DNA of 64,000 nt from Galaxea fascicularis (Eukaryota; Cnidaria; Anthozoa; Scleractinia; Euphylliidae), in the NCBI GenBank assembly GCA_948470475.1, contig OX419343.1, forward strand, positions 26,434,378 through 26,498,377, given 5' to 3'. The stretch's first letter is position 1; each line of letters begins with the position of its first letter. A program made the position numbers and the translations under genes. Of the stretch, positions 23,501-34,200 are shown one piece after another. The notes below the pieces were generated by a model, which worked only from the letters and a program-made list of their open reading frames with translations, made no database searches and had not been told where the DNA came from.

Positions 23501-26500
23501 CCCTCCCAGAAATTTGATCCTCTAAAACCCAAAATTAACCCTCTGCAACGTCTGGTTATTTGGTTGCAAAAGATTCGGCGTTGTAGTCGTGCGCATGATT
23601 GTCGAGACAACTACTGCGCTTCTTTTTATCTTTGTGCGCACCATACTTAACCTGAACGTTAAGATTTAATGTCATTTTGGGTTTTCACTGTCTTGAATAT
23701 CCATCAATTTCTCCTTCAAAACGTTTACAGGTGTGTTGATGACAAGGAGTTTATAAGAAGTACAATTTGAAGTCTGATTTCGCTTGCGCTACTCTCCACG
23801 CGAAGTTCTCATCTGATAATGGTCCTCTTGAACGTGTGAGTCTTTTCATAAGTACACGTCTTTTTTGTTTTCTCTAGAGAAAAATCAGAGTTGTGGAAGA
23901 AGGCAGACGAGATGGAGCATGAGATTAAGGTTAAAGCTGACGACAGATGGATGGATGATAGTGAAGCATCGCACTGTCTCGGCTGCAATGCTGAGTTTTC
24001 TTTCCTCTTAAGAAAGGTTTGTTACGACTGAAGCACAGTTTTGGATGCAGAGATTTCTTGTAATCTGGTCGGAATAATACATAAGCGTGCTCAAAGTTCT
24101 CTCGTTATGGAGCCGTCACCACCTGGTAATATTTTATAAGATTGATTATTGTGGATGATGTATATGAAATAAATCATATATGAACCGCGGAAATGTAATG
24201 AAATAAAGAAAAGATTTCCACAGTTGTGATCGAAATTTACAATTGCATAAAGAAGGCTGAAAAAAAAATTCAGGAGTTCAACGAGGTTTGAACCGCCGTG
24301 ACCTCGTGATACCGGTGCGATGCTCCAGCTAACTGAGCTTTGAAGCCACTTATGTTGGGAGCAGGTCAGTTGCGGGCTCCCACTTGATTGGAAAGGGTGG
24401 CTCCGTCCCCTTCCAAACTCAGTGTCAAGGGTTTCTTTAATCTTTAATCTTTAATCATTAATCATGATTAATACATGGTAAAAAATTCATCAGGTACAAT
24501 AAATTCCAATAAGGTGGCTAAGATCTTAACCTAAAATCCTAATCCTAAAGTAATATTATATTAACTTTAATACAACAATATGCTACTTATAAAGCTGATT
24601 TCCATGAATGTCGTGTGTCAAAAAATTATGAACCAGACTCTCTAATGTTACAGAGTAAGCTGTTCCAAAGAGTTGCGCCTCTGTAACTAAAACTATTTTT
24701 CGTATAGTTAAATCTCGGAAAGGGAACAACAAGTTTGTTAACCGAGTCCCTCAGAGCATAGTTTGATTCATTTCGCGTAACAAATGGAATGGCGCGACAT
24801 GGTTTGGTATGTTCTTTTTCATCTTTTGATTTCTCTAGCATCACTGTCGAATGTGTGGTCGCATCTTCTGTAAAGACTGTTCTGATAACTGGCTTCAAAC
24901 TCCACACAGCAGGTAACTGAAGTCATTTTAATAATAATTGAATTAGTTTAACTCGCTTTTTGCTAAAGGATTACATCTCGACCATTTTGTGCTGAAATGT
25001 ACTGGTCTTACTCTAAAATTTCATTTTCCCTCTAATTCTGGCCCGTGAATCACTCAGCTGTGTATTGAGGAAACCTACCTTGTATGAATATTGATTATGC
25101 AGGGCTTTAAAAACTTTTTGTATGATTTAGGAGACTCCGTCGGGTTTGCCGCCAGTGTTTAAATTCCGACAAAAAAGTGAAGTCTGAGCTCGTGGGAGGA
25201 CCCCAGGAAATAGAGGACGACGCTAGATCTGACGTCAGCGAACTGTCACGGCGAACGGACAGCATGCTGAGTGACATGGGAGGCCTGGATCCTAATGATA
25301 GGCCCAGTTCTCCTCAACCTGGTAAGGTGACCGGTGATGTTTCTCTTGTTCTCGTGATGCTTAAATTGATGCTGTTGGTTGTAACATTTTTTGTCGCTTT
25401 TGCAAAGTTGGAGTATTATTTATTTATTTATTTAATCAATTTGACAACACAATTGAAACATCAAGCATTAGTGGGACTATGTATGTTCCTACAAATCCAT
25501 GGGTTAAGTCTACAGTTTGTTTTTGTTTAAATATCTTTTTAGGTCCCAGTACCTCGCGCACCGACCATCTGAACTCTCCCCAGTCCAGCTCTACCTCTGC
25601 AAATGGTTCTAAGGCCAGAAAGGGAAGCGACACAAGCCACGGGGAACACAAATATACTACTCTTAAATCCGTGAAAAAGGAGAAACAAGTAGCTGCTACC
25701 AAATCAGTCGAGCAGCCGGATCGTCAGTCGCTTGAAGGAGAAAAAGAAGGGGAACTGGAAGATGAGGAATACGAAATTGTGGACGCGGACGCAGAGGATG
25801 CATCTGAACAGCCTGGGGCTGAGGTTGTGTTGAATGAATCAGACACTAGAGAAGAGTTAGCGATACCTTCGATTAACGAGGAGCCGGGACCGTTTTGGCA
25901 CGTGACTGTGCCCCCCGGAAAACGTCATCTAATTCAAGTATTAGTGGGAACTCCCAGAGTGACGCTGTCTTGGAAGTTTAGCACTGAAAAAAGGGTAAAA
26001 ACGTGCAACAGAATTAAAATTATTAGAATTTGAGATTATAACTCTAAGAGGAAGAATCTCGCTTTTTGGTTGTCTTACACTACCGGTGATATTGCGCACT
26101 GCACAGGATTTTTCGCCCAGTTTCTGGAGGGTTTCAAAGACTTGAACAATCTTTATTATTATTTGTACCAAAAACAAGAAATAAATATATACGTTTTAAT
26201 TACGTTGTAACTTAAAATACACAATTAATTGCGCTAGCTGTCTTGAAATAACCACGGGGCTAATAGACCCAGACAGCCATTATCTTTACCATCATTTGAA
26301 GTAAAGTAATCTAAACAATCGGTACATGACAAGATGATTAGGTAAGTGATAGCAAATCACGCACAATAAACACACACACGACACGAGTTGAGCAGTGGAT
26401 GAATGCACCATAGAATTGTGATGTACGGTTTACCTTACAAGGGGATTGGTGTGACTATTTCTCGCTTGTATGCGCTGTGACGAGAAGAGGTGAAATATAA

Positions 26501-28070
26501 GGCCGTGAAATCTGATTGAACACGAGGTGTGTGACTGCTCTTTGCCTTGGGTAGGGACAGATCATGCCTTTAAAATTGTGTTGATATTGTTATTCCTGCA
26601 GAGCATTCGTTTTGGGGTTACTTACAAGTTGTCAGAGACAAAGAAAGATGATAAATGTGAGGTAAGAGAGCTAGTTGGGGGTCTGGGAAGGACGTCTATA
26701 TATATACGCGAAAATGGTATGGCTGTTTGAACCTCCAGTTAACAAACAGTTAAATTTTCTCCTGGGAACACTTTAAGAAGTAAATAATCGAAAATTGTTG
26801 TTGCATAGCAACATCTCCCAAGGATAGCGTGGGCTCAGTCAATGATCTTTGAATTTAAATAGGAGGTATTCCCCATCGACTAACGTTAGTTTTTGGTAGT
26901 TTTCTATGCAGAAATATAAGCGATACACGAATAGAATGTTGATATAACAGGATTGTGGACCCTAAGGCGAGTCTGCCCCCCCCCCCTTCACACTCAGACA
27001 CCTCTATTTCAAGGTTCGACTGTATACTGTAATATTTCAGTTTGCGTTAAATTATGCATTATATCACGATACTTGTTTTTGTGTTATAGACTATTGTGCC
27101 GTTATCTCAATATGATTCTCATGTACGCTCAGCCAAGGGTGAAATACAGGACATATCTCCCGGAGTATACATCCTGGTTTTCGACAATACGTTTTCAAGG
27201 TGGGACATGGCTTTTTGTAGTGCCTGAATGTTTGGTGTTACTTCTCATTTGCGTGAAATCCATTTGGCTTTAAGTTCATAGAGTGTGAGATTGTATGGGA
27301 TAATTATTATTGGATGAGGTTTTTGTGAATCTTACCTCGACCTTGATTCTGGATATCAGAAAAACTGATTCTAATAATTATCTTATTATACATTGAACGG
27401 AAAAAGAAATATCGCGACAGTAAACATTCACTTGCAAACCTGGACATTGTTTTGCTTCTTCACCAACGGCAAGCCACACAAAGCGCGCGAACTTGACATG
27501 ATTATCCTTGGAAATCATGCACCGCGGTCATACATGACATGATTTCCGGTGACCTTGACATGGTTATTGCATAATGTCACAGGCGCTGATTTCGAAAATT
27601 CACAGTACGCTTTCGGCCAATCAGAAAAGAGATAATAATTTTGATAATCATTGTGTTATGAATTGAAATTATTCCACAATAATCTCACTGATATGCGTTA
27701 GTTTGTTTCTGTCACGTCTCTTCTCATGTACAGTCATTGTCGTTATTAGTATTATCATTATTATTTGTCACTGTTGTCGTTATCATTGCCATTGTCGTAG
27801 TCGCGGTCGTTTTCGGTTTCGTTGCCGGTGTCACTGTCAGTGTCGGTATTACCGCCATCCTGGTCATGGTCAGTCAGGTCATTATGATTGACAGTGACGT
27901 GTTCGTAGTTGTTTGTTGTAAGTTGTTATTGTTCTCGTTATGGTCAGTTGTTGCTTTTTTATTAACACATTTTTTAGACGATCTTTGTTCTTTCCTCCAG
28001 GTTTACGTCGAAACGTTTGTTCTGCATGGTACAAGTGATACGAAAGGATTCGGACGGGGAGGACAACTAA
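14545..28070 (+). CDS. FYCO1: FYCO1: RUN, coiled coil, FYVE, LIR-like, GOLD; 19 exons
   Basis: Exons: 14545-14593, 15193-15312, 16330-16430, 16841-16947, 17702-17845, 18071-18149, 18821-19936, 20672-20808, 21196-21268, 21708-22244, 22783-22944, 23098-23336, 23878-24016, 24839-24912, 25131-25321, 25543-25994, 26602-26661, 27090-27199, 28001-28070. Phases match throughout; 1319 aa (human about 1478). RUN domain near residues 17-175 (TTLHKF, GRGRAFIRYSLV). Coiled coil about 215-975. FYVE 979-1036 with WMDD, RKHHCRMCG and RRVC. An acidic LIR-like YEIV at 1166-1169. GOLD about 1207-1312 ending FDNTFSRFTSKR. In vertebrates FYCO1 is an effector of Rab7, PI3P and LC3 that couples late endosomes and autophagosomes to kinesin transport. 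Same order here argues for orthology. Start: first Met fitting the RUN lead-in. The acceptor of exon 12 could be 23098 or 23104. Confidence 0.93.
15726..15905 (+). repeat. 21-bp tandem repeat in FYCO1 intron 2
   Basis: Eight to nine copies of a 21-bp unit beginning AAGATCTGTGAGGATCTTGCA. The unit length is a multiple of three and lacks stops, so several frames stay open (for example repeating KICEDLA). It is followed by about 170 bp of degenerate GATCTTCAAGGATCTT-like sequence. It lies in an intron; not a protein gene and not CRISPR, since there are no spacers. Confidence 0.9.
17370..17455 (-). mobile_element. tRNA-derived SINE fragment
   Basis: The minus strand reads as a tRNA-like head (GGTGGTACAGTCGGTTAGTG, then GTCCCGAGTTTGATCCC) with a mutated A box. 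It is within FYCO1 intron 4. Confidence 0.6.
18430..18620 (+). repeat. Dispersed repeat in FYCO1 intron 6
   Basis: Shares blocks with 11215-11355 (inverted) and, at its right end, with 5600-5690 and 61006-61060. Non-coding. Confidence 0.6.
19977..20150 (+). repeat. (CAT)n-type microsatellite after FYCO1 exon 7
   Basis: An imperfect CAT/CAC/CGT trinucleotide tract just 3' of the exon 7 donor. Read in the exon frame it would encode a histidine-rich tail before a stop, but splicing at 19936 removes it. Confidence 0.85.
20868..21052. mobile_element. Inverted-repeat element (MITE-like), copy 2
   Basis: Begins CGTTTCTCGAAC and ends GAGAAACG. Related in opposite orientation to 3752-3970, and more diverged. 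Located in FYCO1 intron 8. Confidence 0.6.
22400..22740. repeat. Dispersed repeat in FYCO1 intron 10
   Basis: The uninterrupted relative of 6640-7060. Its edges carry similar AGTAATTCnCC and GAATTACTTTCC sequences in inverse sense, so the full unit may be an inverted-repeat element of about 310 bp. A fragment at 62040-62160 looks related. Confidence 0.55.
24150..24400 (-). mobile_element. tRNA-derived SINE (family also at 43910-44400 and 49909-50031)
   Basis: Minus strand: AGCTCAGTTAGCTGGAGCAT (A box) and GGTTCAAACCTCG (B box), then a tail containing CAGCCTTCTTTATGCAATTG. The same tail recurs in three other places in the window. Located in FYCO1 intron 13. Confidence 0.75.
24432..24800 (-). 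mobile_element. LINE 3' fragment beside FYCO1 FYVE exon 14
   Basis: The minus-strand translation contains a LINE C-terminal signature (NSFSYRGATLWNSL) in an open stretch between about 24630 and 24800, followed by an A/T-rich 3' tail with repeated CTTTAAT-type units (24432-24470). The open frame continues antisense through exon 14, but that part is not LINE. The element ends close to the exon 14 acceptor. Confidence 0.6.
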
Positions 28071-28091
28071 CTTACGTGGAATAGAATATAG

Positions 28092-28097
28092 AATAAA
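28092..28097 (+). terminator. Polyadenylation signal of FYCO1
   Basis: AATAAA begins 22 bp after the stop codon. If used, the 3' UTR is very short. Confidence 0.45.
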
Positions 28098-29649
28098 GTG
28101 AATAGAGTATCACTGATTACAATAATCGTAAAAACGTTTTAGGAAGTACCATACGAAAAAATGTTAAACGAGACTTTGAACAAATTAAGAAAAATAAAAG
28201 TTGTAATAGAACAACTCATATGCAAGCTTAAAGCAGAAAGTAGATTTTTATATCCGTTAGAGAAAATTACCTCTCACTGGGCTTTAATACGTGAATCATA
28301 GAAACAATTTTTTTTAAAATTCTATTGACATTCGCGGTGGGGTGTTTTAGGTTTATATTGAACTGCAACCGTACAAGTCATGTTTCAGTAACATCTTACT
28401 TCATTCAATGTGTTGCTCAGCAAAACACATCGTTTTTGCGTTGGCTTTGTAGGCATTGATTAGTGTACACGACTACGACCTAATATGGACCTCGTTAGAA
28501 GGTCGCCTCGATAGATTTGGTATCTCACATTTCATCACAGGAACTTAACTTAAATTATTATATCTCTCAGTTAGTACACGCGCTGTGATTGGTCAAATTT
28601 GCGGGTCGTACTCTCTGTACGGCCCTCTAAATTTGAAAGTTTCCTTTCCTGCGCGCTCGGTTAATCTCAGAGATATAATATCTTACTAACCTCGTTTTCT
28701 CGGTCCTTACTTTAAGTTACGGATCGTCGTATTTTCCCGTTGATTTATGATAAGTGAACGGTACGGACCTCGAACTCAGTTAGTAAGAGGTAAGTCCCGC
28801 TTTAAAAAAACTTTAAATTTCTTGAAAGGCCTAGGGCCTTCTCCGTTACCAAACAAGGGCCTTATAATCGACTCTATTAGTTATCGAACTTTTTCATCGC
28901 CACAAGCAACGGAGTTCCTCACCCTTCTTAGCGACAGATTGCGTTCAAAGGGAATTATTAGATACCAGTGTCAGTCATTTTGTATCTCATCGACAATATT
29001 ATGCAATAAAAATGTATTGGCATTAAGATATATTTGTAATTTCTCGTTTCTTTCCTAACCCCTTGCACTGGCTTCAGTCAGCTCAGTTTCCAGACGCCCG
29101 TGCTTCTGTTTACGTGTCGCCATGAGGCTAAGATTACGGGGATAAAGGAGTAATGCAGATGGTACTGTAATCCTTCTGCCGATGATGATTACATCTGTCT
29201 TATTTTGACAGAACATTTTTTTAACGTGGGATGCCACAGGCAGACCACATCTAAATTTCGGTCGAGTTGTGATCGCAGCGCGTATGGTATGTAATTAGCC
29301 ACGTGTTCGTGCTTGTCACTGAAATATAGCCCTGTTGGTTGGGGTTATTACGTGGATGGGCGACAGACTTAAATACACCTTGTCAATTGCTAACTTTTTT
29401 CTTGTCTTCTTTCTTTATTTCGTTTTTGTACTTTGAAGAGTGCATGTGGCGCTGGAATCGCCGAACATTGCGGCTCGCTCATCAACTACAGTTCTTGTTC
29501 CAGAATAACGCACATCTTTCGGAGAAAACCTTTATTCCACTCTCACGCGTGACATAGGTTGACTAATATTGAAAATAATACTTCTAATAATTTATTACTT
29601 ATTAGGCGCAAATTTGCATGAGAATATGACCAAGTACGCCTAACAATAA

Positions 29650-29885
29650 TTAGCTTTACCATTCGAAATCTTTACAATTCTCAAATCAAACCAAATCACC
29701 TCAAATGTTGGTTTTTGGAGAAAGGGAAAAACCGGAGTACCCGGAGAAAAACCTCTCAGAGCAGAGTAGATAACCAACAAACTCAGCCCACTTATGACGT
29801 CGAGTCCGGGAATGGAACCCGGGACATTTTGATGAAAGGCGAGCGCTCTCACCACTACGCCAACCCTCAACTCTCCGTTCAATGC
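29650..29885 (-). mobile_element. tRNA-derived SINE
   Basis: Minus strand head: GGCGTAGTGGTGAGAGCGC and GGGTTCCATTCCCGG, then a tail with TCTCCGGGTACTCCGG. A tail-only relative lies at 61263-61375. This family looks like one I associate with anthozoan genomes. Confidence 0.75.
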
Positions 29886-30240
29886 TTAAGTTTTGTGTAT
29901 TCAACTGTAACTAATTGCACTCTACTTGTTAGCGATAAATTGGTCCTGCGGGTGAATTCAGAAATTCTAACCTTTTTATGCATCCCACGTTACGCCTACA
30001 GGTGCCTTGTTTCTCATAAATGTTTCGCGGATGGAGAGAGTTCGTTGAAGCCGTACGCGTGGACGATAAAGCAGAAATGTCACTCCTTACTTAAGGGCAA
30101 AATACGCAAGGACAGCCGGTGCATATAACACAGGTCGGTCGGGCATGCGAGACAGTTATTTTGAGAGTTAGTACAAGCCACAAGACGCCAACGACCGCAG
30201 TTGGAATAATTAGTTAGTTAAGTTTAAGTTATTTAATATA

Positions 30241-30242
30241 TT

Positions 30243-30282
<40 letters not shown>

Positions 30283-30285
30283 GAA
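30241..30285. repeat. (TTA)n microsatellite
   Basis: About a dozen TTA units. Confidence 0.9.
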
Positions 30286-30593
30286 TTAGATAGATGCATT
30301 GTCAAAATCTAGGTCTTATGATTTTTATACATATATTTCTTTTTTATTATATAACTACAGTTTCATGGTTTATCGAACACTTTTTTTTATTGTGAAATTT
30401 GTGTTTTGTTAAACATTTTTGCTATTTACAAAAGCAGTTACAGACCATGACACGGCCGCCTCATTGTTCAAGGTTTTTATTGAATTATAAAAATCATTAT
30501 TATCATTATGTTTGACCAAATCTAAGGGCTCTTCTTTTTGATCGAAAGAAATTGTAAATAGTGTTTTAAACGAATAGTTTTTTTTTGCGAATT

Positions 30594-30779
30594 AATAGGC
30601 CATTTCCGAGTGACTCAGTTCATGTCTGCCTCCTCTTCAAAGCGAGTCTAAGTGCAAAGTTTTTGTTATGAAAATTAGTTTTCATTCATATGTAAAGTAG
30701 AACTAATTAACATCACAAAAACTTCGCACTTAGACTCGCTTTGAAGAAGAGGCAGACATGAACTCGGAAATGGCCTATT
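30594..30779. mobile_element. 186-bp hairpin element (MITE-like)
   Basis: Near-perfect terminal inverted repeats of about 70 bp beginning AATAGGCCATTTCCGAG, with an 8-base insertion in the left arm (GACTCAGT against ACT). The loop is AT-rich. No coding capacity. Confidence 0.85.
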
Positions 30780-30842
30780 GTATATAGGATTTTAATGTTA
30801 GTGTTTGTTATCGATCAATAAATTGTTATTAACTTTACAAAA

Positions 30843-30912
<70 letters not shown>
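30843..30912. repeat. (ATT)n microsatellite followed by a T run
   Basis: About 13 ATT units run into roughly 30 consecutive T. Confidence 0.9.
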
Positions 30913-30916
<4 letters not shown>

Positions 30917-31252
30917 ACCACACCAACTGATAATCCTCTAATTAAGGGGTTTGCTATGTTGGTAAATAAAGTAACAGGAGAAGCCCATGCCTGGTCACAT
31001 CACCACTGTGTCGTTCAGAGAGTTTCTAGTCAAGAGTAATATTGATATCGTGGTTTCTGGGGAAAAATCAAAACCTTTTTTGCAACGTTGTGAACGCTCC
31101 GTTTCCCTTGACCTTGCTTCTTGTACGCTAAGCCAATCCTCCCCACCCCTGCTTCATCTACAAATCCCACTCTACCTCCCCGTCCCTGAGTTGCCGCGAA
31201 CCCCGTGAAGTGCGGGGAACCATATCCGGGACTTTGAATCACGTTGCCCAAG

Positions 31253-34200
31253 ATGGCGGAAACAGGTGATCTACTGCTTGACTGTTCCTTCTCTTTTTCT
31301 TTCGATCTTCCTCTCAATTTGGTTTTATTTGTACTCCCAATGAAGGAAATGTATCTTTCATTGTTCCTTTGTTGTAATATATACCATTTATTGTCGTAGC
31401 TAAGAAAGGTAAAAAGAAAAAGGGCAAAACTTTGGCCCTGAATGAGTTCTTGGCGAACGATGGCGAGAACGGACCTTCTTCAGCTAACCATGCTGCGGTT
31501 TTCTCGGCAAGATCAACAAGCTGGGCCGATGAAAGCGAGAATCTTAACACTGAAGGTATGTTTGTCTCTGTGTTTTGATTTGCTGTACTGGTTGTTTTGA
31601 AAATTAATAGCTTAGAGACTCGTGAAGTTTTCCATTCACTGCGCAACAATCCAACCACGCAATGAATGGCTCGTTCCGTGCTGCTCTATATTAAGGTAAC
31701 CAGTGGATTCCTTTCAGCTGTTTATTAAAATACTACAATTTAGGGTTTAGGTAAGCACTTTTGATCTGCAAGAAATCTTTGCGAGTTTGATAAACCTCAG
31801 ATCATTGCGACAGAAAATATGGGTTTTTTAATAATTTGTCGGACATCGTGTATGTTCTGAAACCCTCTTTGTAAAGTAACTTACCAAGATTGTTACATAA
31901 ACTATGGGTTTGAATAGGTCGTGGTTAAATAAGTTTAAATTTCGGTTTCTCTACGGTTGTAATATTTAATCTGGCAAACATCTGTGTCGAAGTCGCTATA
32001 TCATTGTTTTGCAACGAGCGAGGGCTACCGAAAGCCGTACAAAATATCGAATTCGTTTAAGACGAATAACTCAATTTTGTTGAAATCGACGTATACAAAA
32101 AGCCTGGATGTCACTGGATAAAATATTTATAGACTACGTGCAGGATTTAAGCGACACTTAACAAATCGGCAAACTATTTTAAGAGGCACTAAATGGGAGT
32201 ATTGTGAGGTCTAAAGATGACGTGTAACAGAACTGTACTATGTGATACGTGCCAAATTATGTGACATGGTTTCTTCCAGCTGTTACTACTGACTTTCTTT
32301 GTTTTCTCAGATTTCGACCTCTCATTGACAAAAACATGTATTTTGATTTACTGCAAGTTTTGGCATAGAACTGTTGTAGGCAAGTTCAAAAACATGTTCA
32401 TAAGCTAAATGATCTAGGTTTGTTTGCCTTATGGAATTCCTTTGAGAAAAGTACCTCAGATTTCTTCCTTGTCTTTTAACAAGTTACTAATGATTTGTAT
32501 GATAATTTCAGCAGACATAGTAAATTTATTGGTAACTAGAGGCCATACTGGCCTTCACTTGGACTTCCAAATGGCAAATGGATGCAATTAAATTCATTTA
32601 TGTCATATTAAAGAACATGCTATGTTTCAAGTTTGTAAACCTCACCAGTGGCGTGTACTCCATGGAAATACTGTAAAACGTTTTGAATCGATACTTCTAA
32701 TAGCACACAGGTACCCTGAGAACGGCTCTATGTATTTAAGCCCACTGTATGGATGCATCTCTAGTGTGACAATATCAGTATAATAAATGCCAGCAATGAT
32801 AAATTGTACTATCAAAATGAATGACACACAATTTTGAGGCAGTAGTGATTCAACCTGCAATACTGATAAATCACACTTGATTTTCTGATTTTCTGTGACA
32901 GTCATTTTCGCTTTTACACAGGTATTCTAGTAGGTTTGCGATCACAACGTCTGGCCCCATGTGGCAATCACATATCAACACAGTTGTCGTTGTAATACAC
33001 AAACTTGGCAAAACAAGATCTCAATTCCTCTCTTGTTCTACTTTGGCCCCAAGGTATCATATTGATCTTCAAAGTACAGAAAATTACATTGCCTTTTCTA
33101 ACAAGTTACCTATATCACATTTTTCAAGCACATTCTGATTCAACTTGCGTTGATAAAAGTAACATTCATGTTACTGAACATGCGATGGTAGAAGTTTTTA
33201 CACATAAAACTAATACACTACATGGAAAGCCTGATAATGCATTAAGTAAAATATACAAAATGTATGTAATAATGACTATAATAGTCCTAAAAGTAAAATA
33301 ATTAAATCTCTCCACTGATTCTGAAGGATATTTTTGTTGTGTTTTCCCACCAATCTACAGTTGACACTGCCTGGCCGGAAGAGTCATATGGTGGTCTCTC
33401 TACTGAGATCAAAATGCGAGCAGCAATGGATCGTGCAGCACTGCCGACTGCCCCCAGGGCCGCCAGAGGCCCTGATGTAGACACATCAAAGATTCCTGAT
33501 GAACCACCTTTCACTGCTTTCCTTGGAAACCTGTCCTATGATGTGGATAAAGAGGATATATTGGAATTCTTTGGTCACGATAAGGTATTCAAAATATTTT
33601 CAGAAGAGTTTTAAAAACCTAAAGCCAAATATCAGCCAACTTTTAATAAATCCTAATATTGTTCCTTAACAGTTAACTTTTTCATTCATCCACTGCTAAG
33701 GGTAGAAGTTAATTTAAGATGACTTATTGAGTCAAGCTTGTAAAGGATATGTAAAGTGGTACTTTTAGCAGCTAAAATGAGGGAAATCTCCTTTTAATTA
33801 TAGGTTACAGAAGTCAGGCTTCCTCAAGACAACAATGGACGACTCAAAGGATTTGGTTATGCTGAGTTTGAGGACAAAGCAGCCCTTGTAGCTGCACTCA
33901 TTTTAAATAATGAGGTCAGTGCTGAGATGCAGGCTACAATCAGTTGCAAAATTGTTGAGACATTCGCAATCAAAAACGTCTCTTCTTTCTCTAAAATGCT
34001 GGTGCTAACAAATCTGTGGGATACAATACACACCCCTCCCTGTCCCTGTTTCAAAGTTGTTCCTCAAAGTTTCGAGTATGGTGTTGCACTGTTAACAACT
34101 TTGATAAGAGGGGGAGGGGGAGGGAAAGCGGAAGATCTTGGAAACGTCATTCAAGGCCAAATGGCGTACAGTGTCTCAAGTATTTTTGCAACTCGTTGTA

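Larger units (their letters stand above)
28098..31252. other. Intergenic region, repeat-rich
   Basis: No gene supported. Contents: a dispersed repeat with near-palindromic ends around 28555-28690, a SINE at 29650-29885, two TTA/ATT microsatellites, a hairpin element at 30594-30779 and, at the right end, the EIF4B promoter and 5' UTR. Confidence 0.5.

Noticed and set aside
24626..24907. 93-codon minus-strand frame as a cellular gene
   Set aside because: Its first third is the antisense of FYCO1 exon 14 and its acceptor; the rest is a LINE C-terminal remnant.
27737..28084. 115-codon hydrophobic frame that might be a membrane protein
   Set aside because: It is a trinucleotide-rich intron tract read through into the last FYCO1 exon in a different frame from the one that completes the GOLD domain.
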